Notes under the pieces: model-generated
Told to the model about the DNA's origin: nothing
What the model saw: only the letters and a program-made list of their open reading frames with translations
Database searches by the model: none
From: Arbacia lixula
Taxonomy: Eukaryota > Echinodermata > Echinoidea > Arbacioida > Arbaciidae
Direction of reading: 5' to 3'
DNA length: 64,000 nt
Assembly (NCBI GenBank): GCA_963669155.1
Contig: OZ022589.1
Location: forward strand, 15,594,272-15,658,271
In this document: piece by piece, positions 52,761 to 62,800 of the stretch
Layout: every line of letters begins with the position of its first letter
How positions within the stretch are numbered: position 1 is the first letter of the stretch
Translations under genes and position numbers: made by a program

Positions 52761-53622
52761 CCTCTCTTCTCGTGGGGAGGTGATATGAAGGCATAGACCT
52801 ACAGTTCTCACACGAATGAATAGTAATTTGTTGATGGATATTATTGGCGTCAGGTTGACAGACCAAGATGAAGCAGGGATAATGAGCCATTATCTCATGC
52901 ATAAATTGGCAGTTCGGCCAATGACATCACACCTGCCCCCCCCCCCCCCCACCCCCCTCCTTTTGCCTTCGTATTGCGTCCATGAATCACACTTAAACCT
53001 TAAAAGTCCCGCTTGGGGATTATTTCACCATCTGTACACACACCCTATAGGGCCGAATTTTGCCGGGACACAAAGGGTTGAATAGACCAATTCCTTCACT
53101 ATCCATCACACTTATTACTATTAATATATCCTACACTGCAAATTTTGAAACGTGAGGAGCATACGTAACGGTGTGACTTGACTTTAGTCGTCCTGCATTT
53201 ACGATTCAAAATGTATTGTTTATTTTCATAGCAAAGAGATTATTTAACGTCTTTGATATTTAAATATCATCCAACTTGCTTTCTTCTCTTTCTTGTATTT
53301 TTGTTATCTTACCTTTTTCTTCATTTCGATTATCTTTTGATTCTCATCCCTTTTCATTTCTCTCCTCGCCCCCTTCTCCATTTCAATCCCCCCTCCCCCT
53401 CCACACACCCATTTAGCCTCATCCGGCGGCCACCAAGTGTACCCGCAGCCGCCCCCAACGTACAACCAGGTGATGCACAACATGGGCCCTGGGGCCCGCC
53501 CACCTATGGGTCCGCCCCAACCCGCAGCACCAGGGGTACAGACGGGTGCAGAACCATACCCCGTGGGCTACAACATGCCCCCTCCGGCCTACCAGAACGG
53601 AATGACAGTTCAACACTACTGA
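46899..53622 (+). CDS. VOPP1/WBP1-like single-pass membrane protein with PPxY motifs, complete, five coding exons
   Basis: Coding exons are 46899-46958, 50014-50069, 50572-50655, 51780-51913 and 53417-53622. All junctions are GT-AG and the phases match (0, 2, 2, 1), giving about 179 residues; human VOPP1 is about 172. Residues 1-24 form a signal peptide ending in A-D-A. The lumenal part carries C27, C40, C46-C47 and C52-C53 with the motif YCCGTRSCC. The transmembrane helix (about 63-83) starts with LWYFWF and is followed by the basic stop-transfer YYRKRQR. The cytosolic tail is Pro/Gln-rich with PPTY (124-127) and PPAY (167-170), which in this family bind WW-domain proteins such as NEDD4-type ligases. 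CCG-R-CC followed closely by LWYFW matches VOPP1 and resembles WBP1. By family analogy it sits in endosomal/lysosomal or Golgi membranes. Shisa proteins share the layout but fit less well. The start could also be 46908 (better -3 base) or the in-frame upstream ATG at 46803. Confidence 0.87.
46959..50013 (+). other. Intron 1 of the VOPP1-like gene
   Basis: This 3.05-kb intron is AT-rich. It contains a three-unit diverged repeat at about 48840-49345, a C-run with a CA tract at 48490-48545, and a short TGACCT/AGGTCA hairpin near 47158. No other exon is evident. Confidence 0.8.
48840..49345 (+). repeat. Diverged three-unit repeat with GGTCA-rich ends, in intron 1
   Basis: Units share TTTGTTTGACTTGCTC, CTTTATTTCTGCATCAATT, AAACTTGGTACAAATGATCC and AGAGGTCAAAAGGTCAAAT. 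They are preceded by repeated GTCTGTTAGTCTGTTGG. The third unit contains AGGTCAAAGGTCA at 49291-49303. Confidence 0.75.
50014..50069 (+). CDS. VOPP1-like gene, coding exon 2 (start of the Cys/Tyr-rich lumenal domain)
   Basis: This 56-base exon follows a strong pyrimidine-rich acceptor (CTCTATTTGCAG) and ends ACAG|GTAAGA. It encodes FADAVVCSYYQYGYVRYY plus two bases of a split Ser codon. Predicted signal cleavage falls after A-D-A. The Tyr-rich stretch before the CC motifs matches the family layout. Confidence 0.85.
50200..50420 (+). repeat. Degenerate TCAG tetranucleotide repeat in intron 2
   Basis: Interspersed GTCAGTCAGTCAG, AGTTAGTC and AGTCAGACAGTCAACAGT words fill most of the small (502-base) intron before a C-run at 50523-50538. 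Confidence 0.8.
50572..50655 (+). CDS. VOPP1-like gene, coding exon 3 (CCG-CC core and start of membrane helix)
   Basis: This 84-base exon follows TCGATCTGCAG and ends TTCTG|GTACGT. It holds the diagnostic core QYCCGTRSCC and the aromatic LWYFW start of the membrane helix, with the second Trp codon split across the intron. Confidence 0.88.
51181..51635. repeat. Long TAG trinucleotide array in intron 3
   Basis: About 450 bases of (TAG)n with scattered TGG, AAG and TAA variants lie between exons 3 and 4 of the VOPP1-like gene. Long Val or Thr frames are artefacts. Confidence 0.93.
51780..51913 (+). CDS. VOPP1-like gene, coding exon 4 (transmembrane helix and basic juxtamembrane region)
   Basis: This 134-base exon follows TTCCACTAG and ends GACAG|GTAGAT. 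It encodes the rest of the hydrophobic helix (FCLILFILICSGASGA), then YYRKRQR, then a short cytosolic linker rich in Val and Gln. The positive charges on the C-terminal side give a type I topology with a cytosolic tail. Confidence 0.88.
52029..52170. mobile_element. Short foldback element in intron 4
   Basis: CACTTCATAATGCACTGCGCAG with TTTGCAGTAATGTCC faces GGACATGACTGCAAAA with CTGCGCGGTGCATCATGGGATG. The arms are about 50 bases with mismatches. The interior holds the palindrome GACCGGAACCGGAC-like text. Confidence 0.7.
52713..52960. repeat. CT microsatellite and C-run in intron 4
   Basis: (CT)n at 52717-52770 and a C-run at 52937-52950. Confidence 0.9.
53417..53622 (+). CDS. VOPP1-like gene, terminal coding exon (PPxY tail)
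   Basis: The acceptor CCCATTTAG is preceded by a long pyrimidine-rich tract (53330-53405). The exon encodes a Pro/Gln/Met-rich tail with PPPTY near its start and PPPAY near its end, finishing VQHY and TGA at 53620-53622. Local GC content is far above the flanks, and only this frame gives family motifs; the overlapping longer frames are shadows. Confidence 0.9.
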
Positions 53623-53689
53623 AGAGCTGCATTGTCGCAGGCGAAACCACAGTGTTCATTTACATAAATAGCCCCTGTACAAAGTTATG

Positions 53690-53990
53690 AAATCAAGGTG
53701 TCGTGGTATATGGGTTGCGCACTATGCCTGAAAATCGTGAGGTCCCAGGTTCGAGCCAACCCATGACATGTGTATCCTTCAGCAAAATACTATATTCAAA
53801 TTGTTACTCTCCACCCAGGAGTACAAATGGGTACATGATAGGAGAAAGAGGATTATGTGATTAGTCTTAACCCATTGCCGATAGCGTGCATGGGCAAGGA
53901 ATGCTCCCCGTGGAGTGGAGATGGTGCACATGTGTGTGCATGATACGTTCTTGTGTTCAGAGACTTGGGCTTTGATTGTAATATTCCTCT
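53690..53990 (+). mobile_element. tRNA-derived SINE downstream of the VOPP1-like stop codon
   Basis: A tRNA-like head has an A-box-like TGGTATATGGG (53704-53714) and B box GGTTCGAGCC (53748-53757). It is followed by CCTTCAGCAAAATAC, the CCCAGGAGTACAAATGGGTAC body and GGAGATGGTGCACATG. The same body occurs reversed at 35290-35880. Confidence 0.8.
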
Positions 53991-56713
53991 TAATTTAGTC
54001 TGTAAACTGGGAAACAATTTTGCAGACCCTCAAACATTGTTTGAATGCCTCAAGGAAATTAATATATTTACAAGTAAGTCATGAACACTGGTTGGTTATT
54101 GCCTCGTAGAATTCTGCCTTATTTTCCTTTTTTTTTCTCTTAAAAGTTTGAATGGCAAATCCGTAAAAGGCTTAGCTTTTTTTAAGCATTTTAAGGGAAG
54201 CACAATCAGTATTTGTGTAGATTCCAATCATGTGTGTCTATTTTATCATCCAAAACTATTATCCAATATCTGTAACTTCTTATTTTTCAAAATCAGTCCA
54301 CAATTAGCCATTTATGAACGATTATAGATGTTTCCAACCGTTATTCATGTACGACGCGACTGTTCTTTCATTTTGTTTCCATTTCCGTACGCTCGAAATT
54401 CAACTTCCATTTACTATGTCTTTCAAGTATAGTGCCTATCAACAGTATAACTCAGCCGATTCTTTCTATTTTTACTTTATATGTGATATACATTTGTTAC
54501 TTAATCAACAGTTTTAATGTTGTATTTTTAAGTTTACGTGTTTTACATGTTTTCTCTTCGATACATACGATGTCTTTCATGTATAATTATCTCGTAACAT
54601 CTCAGGGGGTGGTCAAATTGCTTCTGAGCGCACACATACATATTTCATGTAATTATGACTGGCCTGTGAACTGTTGTAGGTAAATGAAGAAAAAAACAGA
54701 TCTACATTCAATTAAAGATTGTCCGTCCCTTTTGCAAGCTTAAAATTTGAAATCGTCTATCACGATCGTAAATTGAAGAAAGTGTGATTCAAGACCATTT
54801 CTAAGAATATAGCATGTTGAAGTTTTCTGTATTATGTAAAAATTTCAGCCGTTAAATTTCAAACCGACTTTTTTCGTACTACGAAAAAAGTATTAGTCTT
54901 TGTTACAGCATCTATGTGGTTATTATGCATGTGTGAAATCGTAATTTTATGAGTAAGTACCAAACTTTGGAGATGATTCCTTCTATAGAACATTTTTTTT
55001 TTCTTTCATGATGCGTTTTATTTTGATTAATCAATAAAGCAGATATTTCAGCACAAACTGCTAAGAGCCTGAGGGTAAGACTATTAATCAGACGTTGTTG
55101 ACGTGCATTATTTGAATTTTACACTACGTATCAGTTTCAAATTATTAATATACAGCTTGCTAACACTTCTCTTCATGTTTTGCCAATGTTTCGATGGTTT
55201 TGTGGTGATCTGAAAAAGGGACGGGCTGTCTTTAAAATGTTTGGATCAATTCGCTTTGTATTATCTTGTTGGTCTATAAATTAGCAGAATATGAAAACAG
55301 ACTTGCATAAATGTATTTTCATTAATTCTGTTTTCAAGAAATACTGTTCATACAAGGTCAACTTATCTATCTTGGATAATGACTGGACTGGTGTAGGTAA
55401 TATTTATAGTAATCGGGTATTCAAGGAATCCAGTCTCAAATAAGAAAGTTTAAATAGAAGCAGGAATGTATGGGCAGAACAAAAGAAGAAAAATAGAGGA
55501 AATCAGATAATAATTAAGAAAGTTATTAATGTTTACATATCAAATTGTTATATTTTATCCATTTTTTATTGAATGTAATGTCTTCGCATGCAGATTATGA
55601 CATTGGAGAGATTGCCATGTGACCAAAATGAACCCCCAAAAAAGGACTTTAACTGAAATGTTTATTAAAACTAATCATAATTATGAATTTTACGAAACAG
55701 TGATCATTTTGTGTTCATGAAAGGTTATGCGTATTCTCTGGTAAGAAAAAAAACATTAGGAAATATATATGGAGAGAGAAAAATGACATTTTGGATATCA
55801 TAACGTGTAAAATCACTGATAGCAGGATAATGTACGTGATGTTTCATGGCCGAGTTGTCAATTTACCTTTTTATCAGATGTGAATATGCAAATATATGTA
55901 TTCTTTAACAAAAACTGTAAATTCAAACCATCTGTGGTATGTAAATGTTGTTTGCAATAAGGACCATGGCAAATACTAATGCAAATGTATGTATAGATTT
56001 GTGAAATTGATATGTATAAGCAGATGTGAAAGTAATTTCAAATGTTAATAATGTTGATGTATATAAACTGCTCATGATCTTTCACTAGAACAAACACTTT
56101 AATTGTGGGCTTTCTATTTTAAGGGATAGAATGACGGTAGTAAATATTTTCAAAACAGGCTTGCAACACAAACAGCGTCATAGTCAGAAGAAATTTGAAC
56201 GTCGTGCATGAAATAGTTTTAGACGTTGTATTCGGGACGATGGGTCTTCAGCTTTGTTACAATGCTCGTCACATGTAGTTATTCAGTATTTTACTCATGT
56301 TTGATATTGGGTTTGTGTAAGACAGGTGGTTCATAACAGTCACATATGTCATCCAAAAAACAGTGCTTAGTCCTACAGAGGCCTTCACATCTTGTTGAAA
56401 ACTACAATAATCAGAAAACGCCCAATGTTACACAATTTTGTGAGTGTGATTACACATGTACATGTACATGTTTTATGCATCAATTGTGGTACCCTATTGA
56501 GAACCTGCAGAACGAGAACATTACAGATTAGTTACTTCAACATAATTGGCAAGATATTTGTAAGAGTATACATTTTGTCACTTGTAGGCAACTCAAACAT
56601 GTCAGAGGCATGCTTATTCATTGTGAATGTTTTCTGTAGTATGGTATGTATTTTAGTTTACACTGTACATGTACTTCATTTTAAGCACTGGCTGAATTCT
56701 TTGTTACTTGCGA

Positions 56714-56719
56714 AATAAA
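56714..56719 (+). terminator. Candidate poly(A) signal AATAAA, VOPP1-like gene
   Basis: An exact AATAAA lies about 80 bases before the intergenic foldback element. A second exact hexamer lies at 55033-55038. Confidence 0.35.
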
Positions 56720-56794
56720 GTGACAGAAAAAAGATAAATAAATGAATGTGGACAATGAGCATTATGTAATTATTATTTGAGTGTACAACCAATA

Positions 56795-57000
56795 CCAAGT
56801 TAGCGTAGGTACAGCACTAGGCTGTGAAGTGCATGGGCACAACCCAGTCTGTTAACAACTATATCTGGTAAAACAGACTATGCCCTAATCACATCCTGGC
56901 TCCTCTGGTTCCTTCGCCCATGATGGGATTAGGGCATAGTCTGTGTTACAGACTGGGTTGTGTTCATTCACCTCACAGCCTAGTACCTAAGCTAACACCA
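56795..57000. mobile_element. Foldback (palindromic) element between the convergent genes
   Basis: AGGCTGTGAAGTGCATGG...CACAACCCAGTCTGT...CAGACTATGCCCTAATC faces GATTAGGGCATAGTCTGTG...CAGACTGGGTTGTG...CCTCACAGCCTAGTACCTAAGCTAACA. Arms are about 75-95 bases around a ~35-base loop. Confidence 0.85.
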
Positions 57001-57055
57001 CGTATCATTCCTATATCAATCATTCCTATACATCCCTCTTGCTGTTTGCCTGCAT

Positions 57056-57058
57056 CTT

Positions 57059-57104
<46 letters not shown>

Positions 57105-57105
57105 C
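57056..57105. repeat. CT then CA compound microsatellite
   Basis: (CT)n directly followed by (CA)n, just right of the foldback element. Confidence 0.9.
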
Positions 57106-57515
57106 TCACGTACACATGAACACACATTATTGCATCCTATTCTTCTCACTCTTTAATCATGACTGCCCGTACACTCAGTTAAGTGGCGCCCAAAGGTCAA
57201 CTTCCAAGTAAAATGCAATCGACCGCACTCAGTGATTGCGTTCAAATGTGTACACACACTGTGCAACACATTGCATTTGATTGCGATCTCACCAAACAAG
57301 TTCTGGGCCCCGTATCACAAATGATAGGTTGCTATCTATACTGTAGCAACTTTGCAATCAATCGTAGCTCTTTTGATTGCATCTAGTATTGGTGCCGCAA
57401 TGGTGCATTTTGGCACCCAAAATGCATGTCAATCCAATCGAGTGGTAAAACCACATTGCTCTATTGGGAAATGAGCAAAGATTCTGAAAACAAATAAATA
57501 AATAGTGCCGAAGGA

Positions 57516-57521
57516 TTTATT
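57516..57521 (-). terminator. Candidate poly(A) signal AATAAA, minus-strand gene
   Basis: TTTATT on the plus strand reads AATAAA on the minus strand. It is placed downstream of the terminal exon of the unrecognised gene. Confidence 0.3.
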
Positions 57522-59722
57522 GCACATGGCCTCTGCGATCTGATAGTTCTTTCTTACCAGAAATACCAGTAAGAAGAAGGGGATCTATCAGGAGAAAAAA
57601 ACAGTCAACACCCAATCCCATTGAATTCAGTGCATATTACAGAGATTTGCAGAAATTAATTATTAGAGAAACCCACAAAACACTAATGTGTACACTGCTT
57701 TTCTTAAATTCCATGACTTCTTCTTTAATACATTATCTGCCTTCTCAAAGCCATTTACATCACCGATAAACACAGCCTTATTTAATAATTTGATTTATAT
57801 TCACATGTACACAAAAGGCGCAATCTTTCCTAAAAATGTTTTTATACACTTTACAAATAAGTACTACAGTTTTATTTACATCGTACATGTACATACAAAT
57901 CTATAACCTGTATATAAATGGATTCCCTTAAATACACTGCATGGGGTACATGATTACTTTCTGTACATTTATACATATTTCATACAAGCAATGTATGCTT
58001 TACAAATAGCTTAATCTACACATACATGTACACACATACACAAAATCAACAAATGAACGTCTTGATCTGTTTACATACTGTACAGTACATGTATGACTGA
58101 CTCCGCGACTGACTAACTAAATTACAAGGACTGGTAATTGGATTTATGCAAGAATGTGACATCACATTTCCAGGACCAACGAATGACTTAATGAATGCTG
58201 AATCATGGCAAAATCATTTTATCTGTGGTGGCCCTGACGTACAGATCATTTAAATGCTTACAGACTTACATTTTTTTGTTTTATTTCATTGATTTGGAAA
58301 GTTCAACATCAAATTAAAAAGTTCTCACTTCTATGTTGTTTCTTCAAGTCATTTCCATACTTAAATTTGTACAAGTTTCATTCAGTTTATTTTTTTCTTG
58401 TACACATACATGTATTTCCCAAACATCAAAAATTCATGAGAAACAATCAAAAACAAGATAAAGTAAACTAAGTCTATTTTACTCTAGATAGCAGAAAACA
58501 GAAATCTGTGACAACTATACACTGTAATAGCAAAATTTGGGACACCAATTTCCATTGCCTTGTAGACAAATCTCAAACTCATCAAAATGAAATACATGTA
58601 ATTGTAACTTTCATGGTGAAAATGGTCAAGTCTTAAATGTGCGCTGAAAATTGAATATCTGTGCAGTCTGACAGCTAATAATTTAACTCATTTCCCATTT
58701 TAGTGTGCATGCATGAATAACATATCTGCAATCTACTCACAAGATAGAGAAAAAAAAAGTGAAATTGAGAGCAAGAGAGATAAAGAGAGACAAATAGAAA
58801 AGAAATAAAAGTATAGTAACCCTGTCAGCATTGTCAAACTTCTTACACACTCTCTGCATGAGAGATTTCTACAGTATCAATGCAGTAAATGACAATAAGT
58901 TATCTTACTAGTACTTGCGTACTTTGACAGGACTGTAAATGCAAATACATGTAGATCATCAAATGGTTCATTATAAATGAATGTATCCTGACAGAAGTAG
59001 AAGTAGAAAACACTAAGTTACATTACGTTGACCAACCTTTCCTAATACATGTACATGTACATATGTACCACTCTTGTAGAAAACATTTAAAACCATGTTA
59101 TGTATTATTTCAGATCTGTTGAAAAGGAGGGGGGGGGGGGGGCAGGACACATCTCTCCCCCACCATGATCGCCTCACACACACACACACACACTCATACA
59201 AACACACACCACTATTCAAGTTCTGATGTAAAGTGGAAGTTGTGATGACATGCATGTAGTTGGAGAAGGCCAACTACATCAACTAGGGGACCACAACTAC
59301 CCCTCCCCTCCCCCCCCCCCCCCCCCCCCCCCACCTTTCCATTTCTAAAAGACCCCACAAATTTAGCTAAGTCATCATCAGGCAAATAAGTAAACAATCT
59401 AGTTAGACAAGGGAGGAGTGGGGGCAGACTCTCTCATCTACATGTACCCTTTTCTCTTTTTCCCCTGTCCATTCCATTTATGAGACCCTTCCTGCCACCC
59501 CCCCCCCCCCCCAAGGAAAAAAAAAAATTGAACAAATCGTCATTTTGTGAGGGAGGTAACAATATACTTAGACTAACTAGGATGAAAGGAGAGGAGGGAG
59601 GGGGAAGGAGAGGGGAAATCTCTTAACAGAACCAAATTAGACGAGTCATCATCTAACTAGACCAACTAGGGTGGGGAGGGGGAGCAGAATCCCTCCATCC
59701 CCTTCTGCACATCAACCAGTTA
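57516..59722 (-). other. Candidate 3' UTR of the minus-strand gene
   Basis: From the stop codon down to a minus-strand AATAAA (57516-57521) there is no coding signal. The stretch is AT-rich with many ACATGTAC-type words. It also carries a poly-C run at 59305-59331, a G-run near 59131 and a CA tract at 59173-59192. The extent is inferred only from the nearest good hexamer beyond the foldback element. Confidence 0.35.
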
Positions 59723-59815
59723 TCACCTGGTGGAGGATGCGATGACATAGTTTGAGAAAGCAGAACCAGTTGGTGATGCCACCAGTACGTCAACATCCTT
59801 CAGGGGAACAAAATG
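59723..59815 (-). CDS. Unrecognised minus-strand gene, terminal coding exon
   Basis: This 30-codon exon plus TGA follows an acceptor in phase 0 with the preceding exon. The stop overlaps a possible donor (CACCAG|GTGATA), so an alternative isoform continuing downstream cannot be excluded. The codons are balanced and the protein is hydrophobic and soluble-looking. Confidence 0.55.
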   Translation of the reverse strand, partial: HFVPLKDVDVLVASPTGSAFSNYVIASSTR

Positions 59816-62800
59816 CTGTAACAATTAAAAAATGAAAGGATTAAATCATTAATGTGAGAACAATGTCAAGCTTACAGGTAAATCAGAATCTAATACATGT
59901 AATACTATTCAAAGGTTTTAATCAAGCATTTTTTTCTTCATTTATTTGAATGTGACCCTAGTGTTTATAATGAAAATGGCCCGTGAAAATAAAAACGTGT
60001 TTGAACACATTCAGCTTTTATGTTTTCATTATTAATCTATTTAAGACATTGTTTGTGGAGACAATTAATTTGACTTGAATACGAAAATAAAAACAACTCT
60101 AATTACACAAAAGTACCATATGACTAACATTTCATCATAGAGTGCAACGTTTCAGTTTTTTCAACATGCTCACAAGTAATTAACCAACACTGGATAATTC
60201 CTGAAATATGAGAAAAAACTATGGGTTCCTGTTCCCAAAATAATCTCACATGTTTTTATCTTCATTTTGATCCAATTGGGTTAATCTAATCTTCGGCCTA
60301 AATTCTAAAGCTGAACACCTGAGAAATCAGGAAATGGGAAATCTTTCTGCTCCTGGATTTCATTCTTCTAATTGCTTTTACAGCTAGGCAAAGGGTACGT
60401 GTGTACAGTGATTAATCAAAGTTGCACCTGCTGAATGCCATATGGGATTGTAATCAAATTGATGTGCGGAAGAAGGAAAAACGTTTACAAAGTTTGCGAT
60501 AGAATCTGAGCGCGTATATTTCTTATCTTTCATATTCCTTGCTTATGTTTTTCTTTGTTCATTTCTCCCCTCTTTCCAGCACTTCAGTCTACATTACCTT
60601 TATTTTTTTTATGTTTCTGTCAGCTTACTGCTGCTCTTTTCAACAATAATCTTTTCTTTCCCAGCCCTCTTCCATGGATGTAAACATGCATGCCAGCTTT
60701 ACTCAGTTGTGTTTATTTGCATCCCTTCACCCTAAAAAGACTAGGAATACATAAACCGTGATAACTTTTTTGTGCATGAAGCATTTGCGCCGCCATTTCA
60801 TGACTTTTTTTCTCTCGAGTTTTGCGCAATTTTTGATACCAGATTTGTAAGCCCCCATGCCGCAGTTGCGGAGTTATGTAACATTTTTGTATCACATGTT
60901 AAATAATTAATCAAAATTTGTATTCATTTGTGTGTAAAGTGTACTGTATTTGAATGAATGTTATACATATGTTTTTCTAACTACGTTTTTATTTGTTTCT
61001 TTCTATATTATGTCACCTGTGAATTCAAGTAGCAGTTCTCGGATATGAAAATAATGAAAAACATTACATAAACAATAAAGAAATACATAAGACATGCCAA
61101 ATGTTGTATTTTTCTTCATAACGCGTGCAGAAAACTTATTTGCACATTTAGTAATTGCTATTTTGCATAAGCATGTCTTAATAATCCAAGCATGAAACAA
61201 CACAATTCAATAATGAACAACCTTTTCTTAAAGCTGAAAACCTTGAACAGGTCTGGACTTTATGTACCACAATAGGCACCAAAATATGAAAAATTCATTT
61301 TTGGGTAAAAATTGTACATTTGCATAATTAATTATGAATATATCAAAAAATACAATGATTATCAGTATTTTGCTTGTTTTATTTTAGAGAACATGACAAA
61401 GGACGTGTGTTCCAAATTTGGTTGTGATCGGACGACTAACAGTCGAGATCTTGGGGGGTAGCCAAAAAGATTTTGCATATGTTTGTGTAATGCTCTATAT
61501 CACTGTAACTGTGCCTTCCTAGGCCTTTTGCTTGATTACATTGCTCTTGAAATTTATCAAAATGCATATCTTAAGCAAAAAGAAATCATTAAAATCAAGA
61601 AAAATAGTTGGAAAAAAAATAGGCCTACATAAGAAATTTGAAAAACAGTAAAATACATAAGAATTGATTTCTAATTCCAAAGTGTTTTAGCATCAAACTG
61701 TTGATTATGCTACTCAGCATATTAAGAGAAATATTGACTTTCATGCCATCATTTTTCAATGAAATATAAAAAAAATTGTAAGATATGCATTCAATTTGCA
61801 TAAATCATAATTTACCCCGAATTTGATATTTTTTTCCTAACCAAAATAAGCAACCGTGCTCTGAACATGTTCCTCTATCTCTGTGCAAAGTTTTGCATAT
61901 ATTTAACGTTCCATGGCAGAAATATTAGGTTTTGACTGTGGTGGAGGTGGGGGGTGGGGGGTCAATTCAACCCTTCCCCCCCCCCCCCCCCTCCACCCCA
62001 GTCAAAACCTGCTCTCAAAAAGCCCAGTCAGAATAGAGTTAAGATAAATTTGTTATTTGGAGAAATCACCTTCATTTCAAGGGTACAGTGTATTAGGAGA
62101 AAGAAAATGCATGTAAAATATGAAATTTGAAAGCTATTTAATGGTGGTGTTCATTCATGGTGTATAAAGTGTATAAAAAGTACCACAGTGTGAAGGTATG
62201 AAAATAACGCTCATCAGGCTGTTATTTTGATTTTGTGTTCACATTCAATTGAAAGTGTCCCTTCTCTCATGAAATTCACAAAAATTAATTATTTTTACAT
62301 CCTAATCATTTCAATCAAATGATTATGGGTTTTTTTGTGGTTTGACAATGGTATGCTACATGTCCTAATTAAAAAAGAAAGAAAAATAAAACTACAGTAT
62401 ACAAAAACTAAAGAAATACAACTTATTACAAACAAGTCATAAATAAGTAAGTATACCTAAAAAGTTTACAACCACGATAGTGAGAATATATTTTGTTCGC
62501 AGAGATGTTTATAATTAATGAACAAAAAAAATGGAGCTACATTCTAATCAACATTCTGCTTGTAAGTGCAGACTAACATGTCTTTGTAACCTTCGTTCCA
62601 AAATGTATGTACAGTATCACCTCACGCTCTGTTGAAGGGATCTGATGGGAAGATGCCATTGTCAGTGTCATTCTTATTGGGCTTAAAAAATCGCTGAGTT
62701 AGAAAAATCGCGAAGTTAGGGTGAAATTTGCCTAGCAGCCGTACCAAAAGCCGAATGGTCCTATTGTCCCTGTCCCCTAACTTTTTTTTTAAAGCCCAAA

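Larger units (their letters stand above)
53623..56719 (+). other. Candidate 3' UTR of the VOPP1-like gene with two AATAAA signals
   Basis: After the stop codon the sequence is non-coding and AT-rich. AATAAA hexamers occur at 55033-55038 and 56714-56719. A SINE occupies about 53690-53990, so a transcript ending at either signal would carry SINE sequence about 70 bases after the stop. Which signal is used cannot be told from sequence alone. Confidence 0.45.

Noticed and set aside
53253..53690. 145-codon frame over the last VOPP1-like exon
   Set aside because: It is in the wrong frame for the joined exons and lacks the PPxY motifs.
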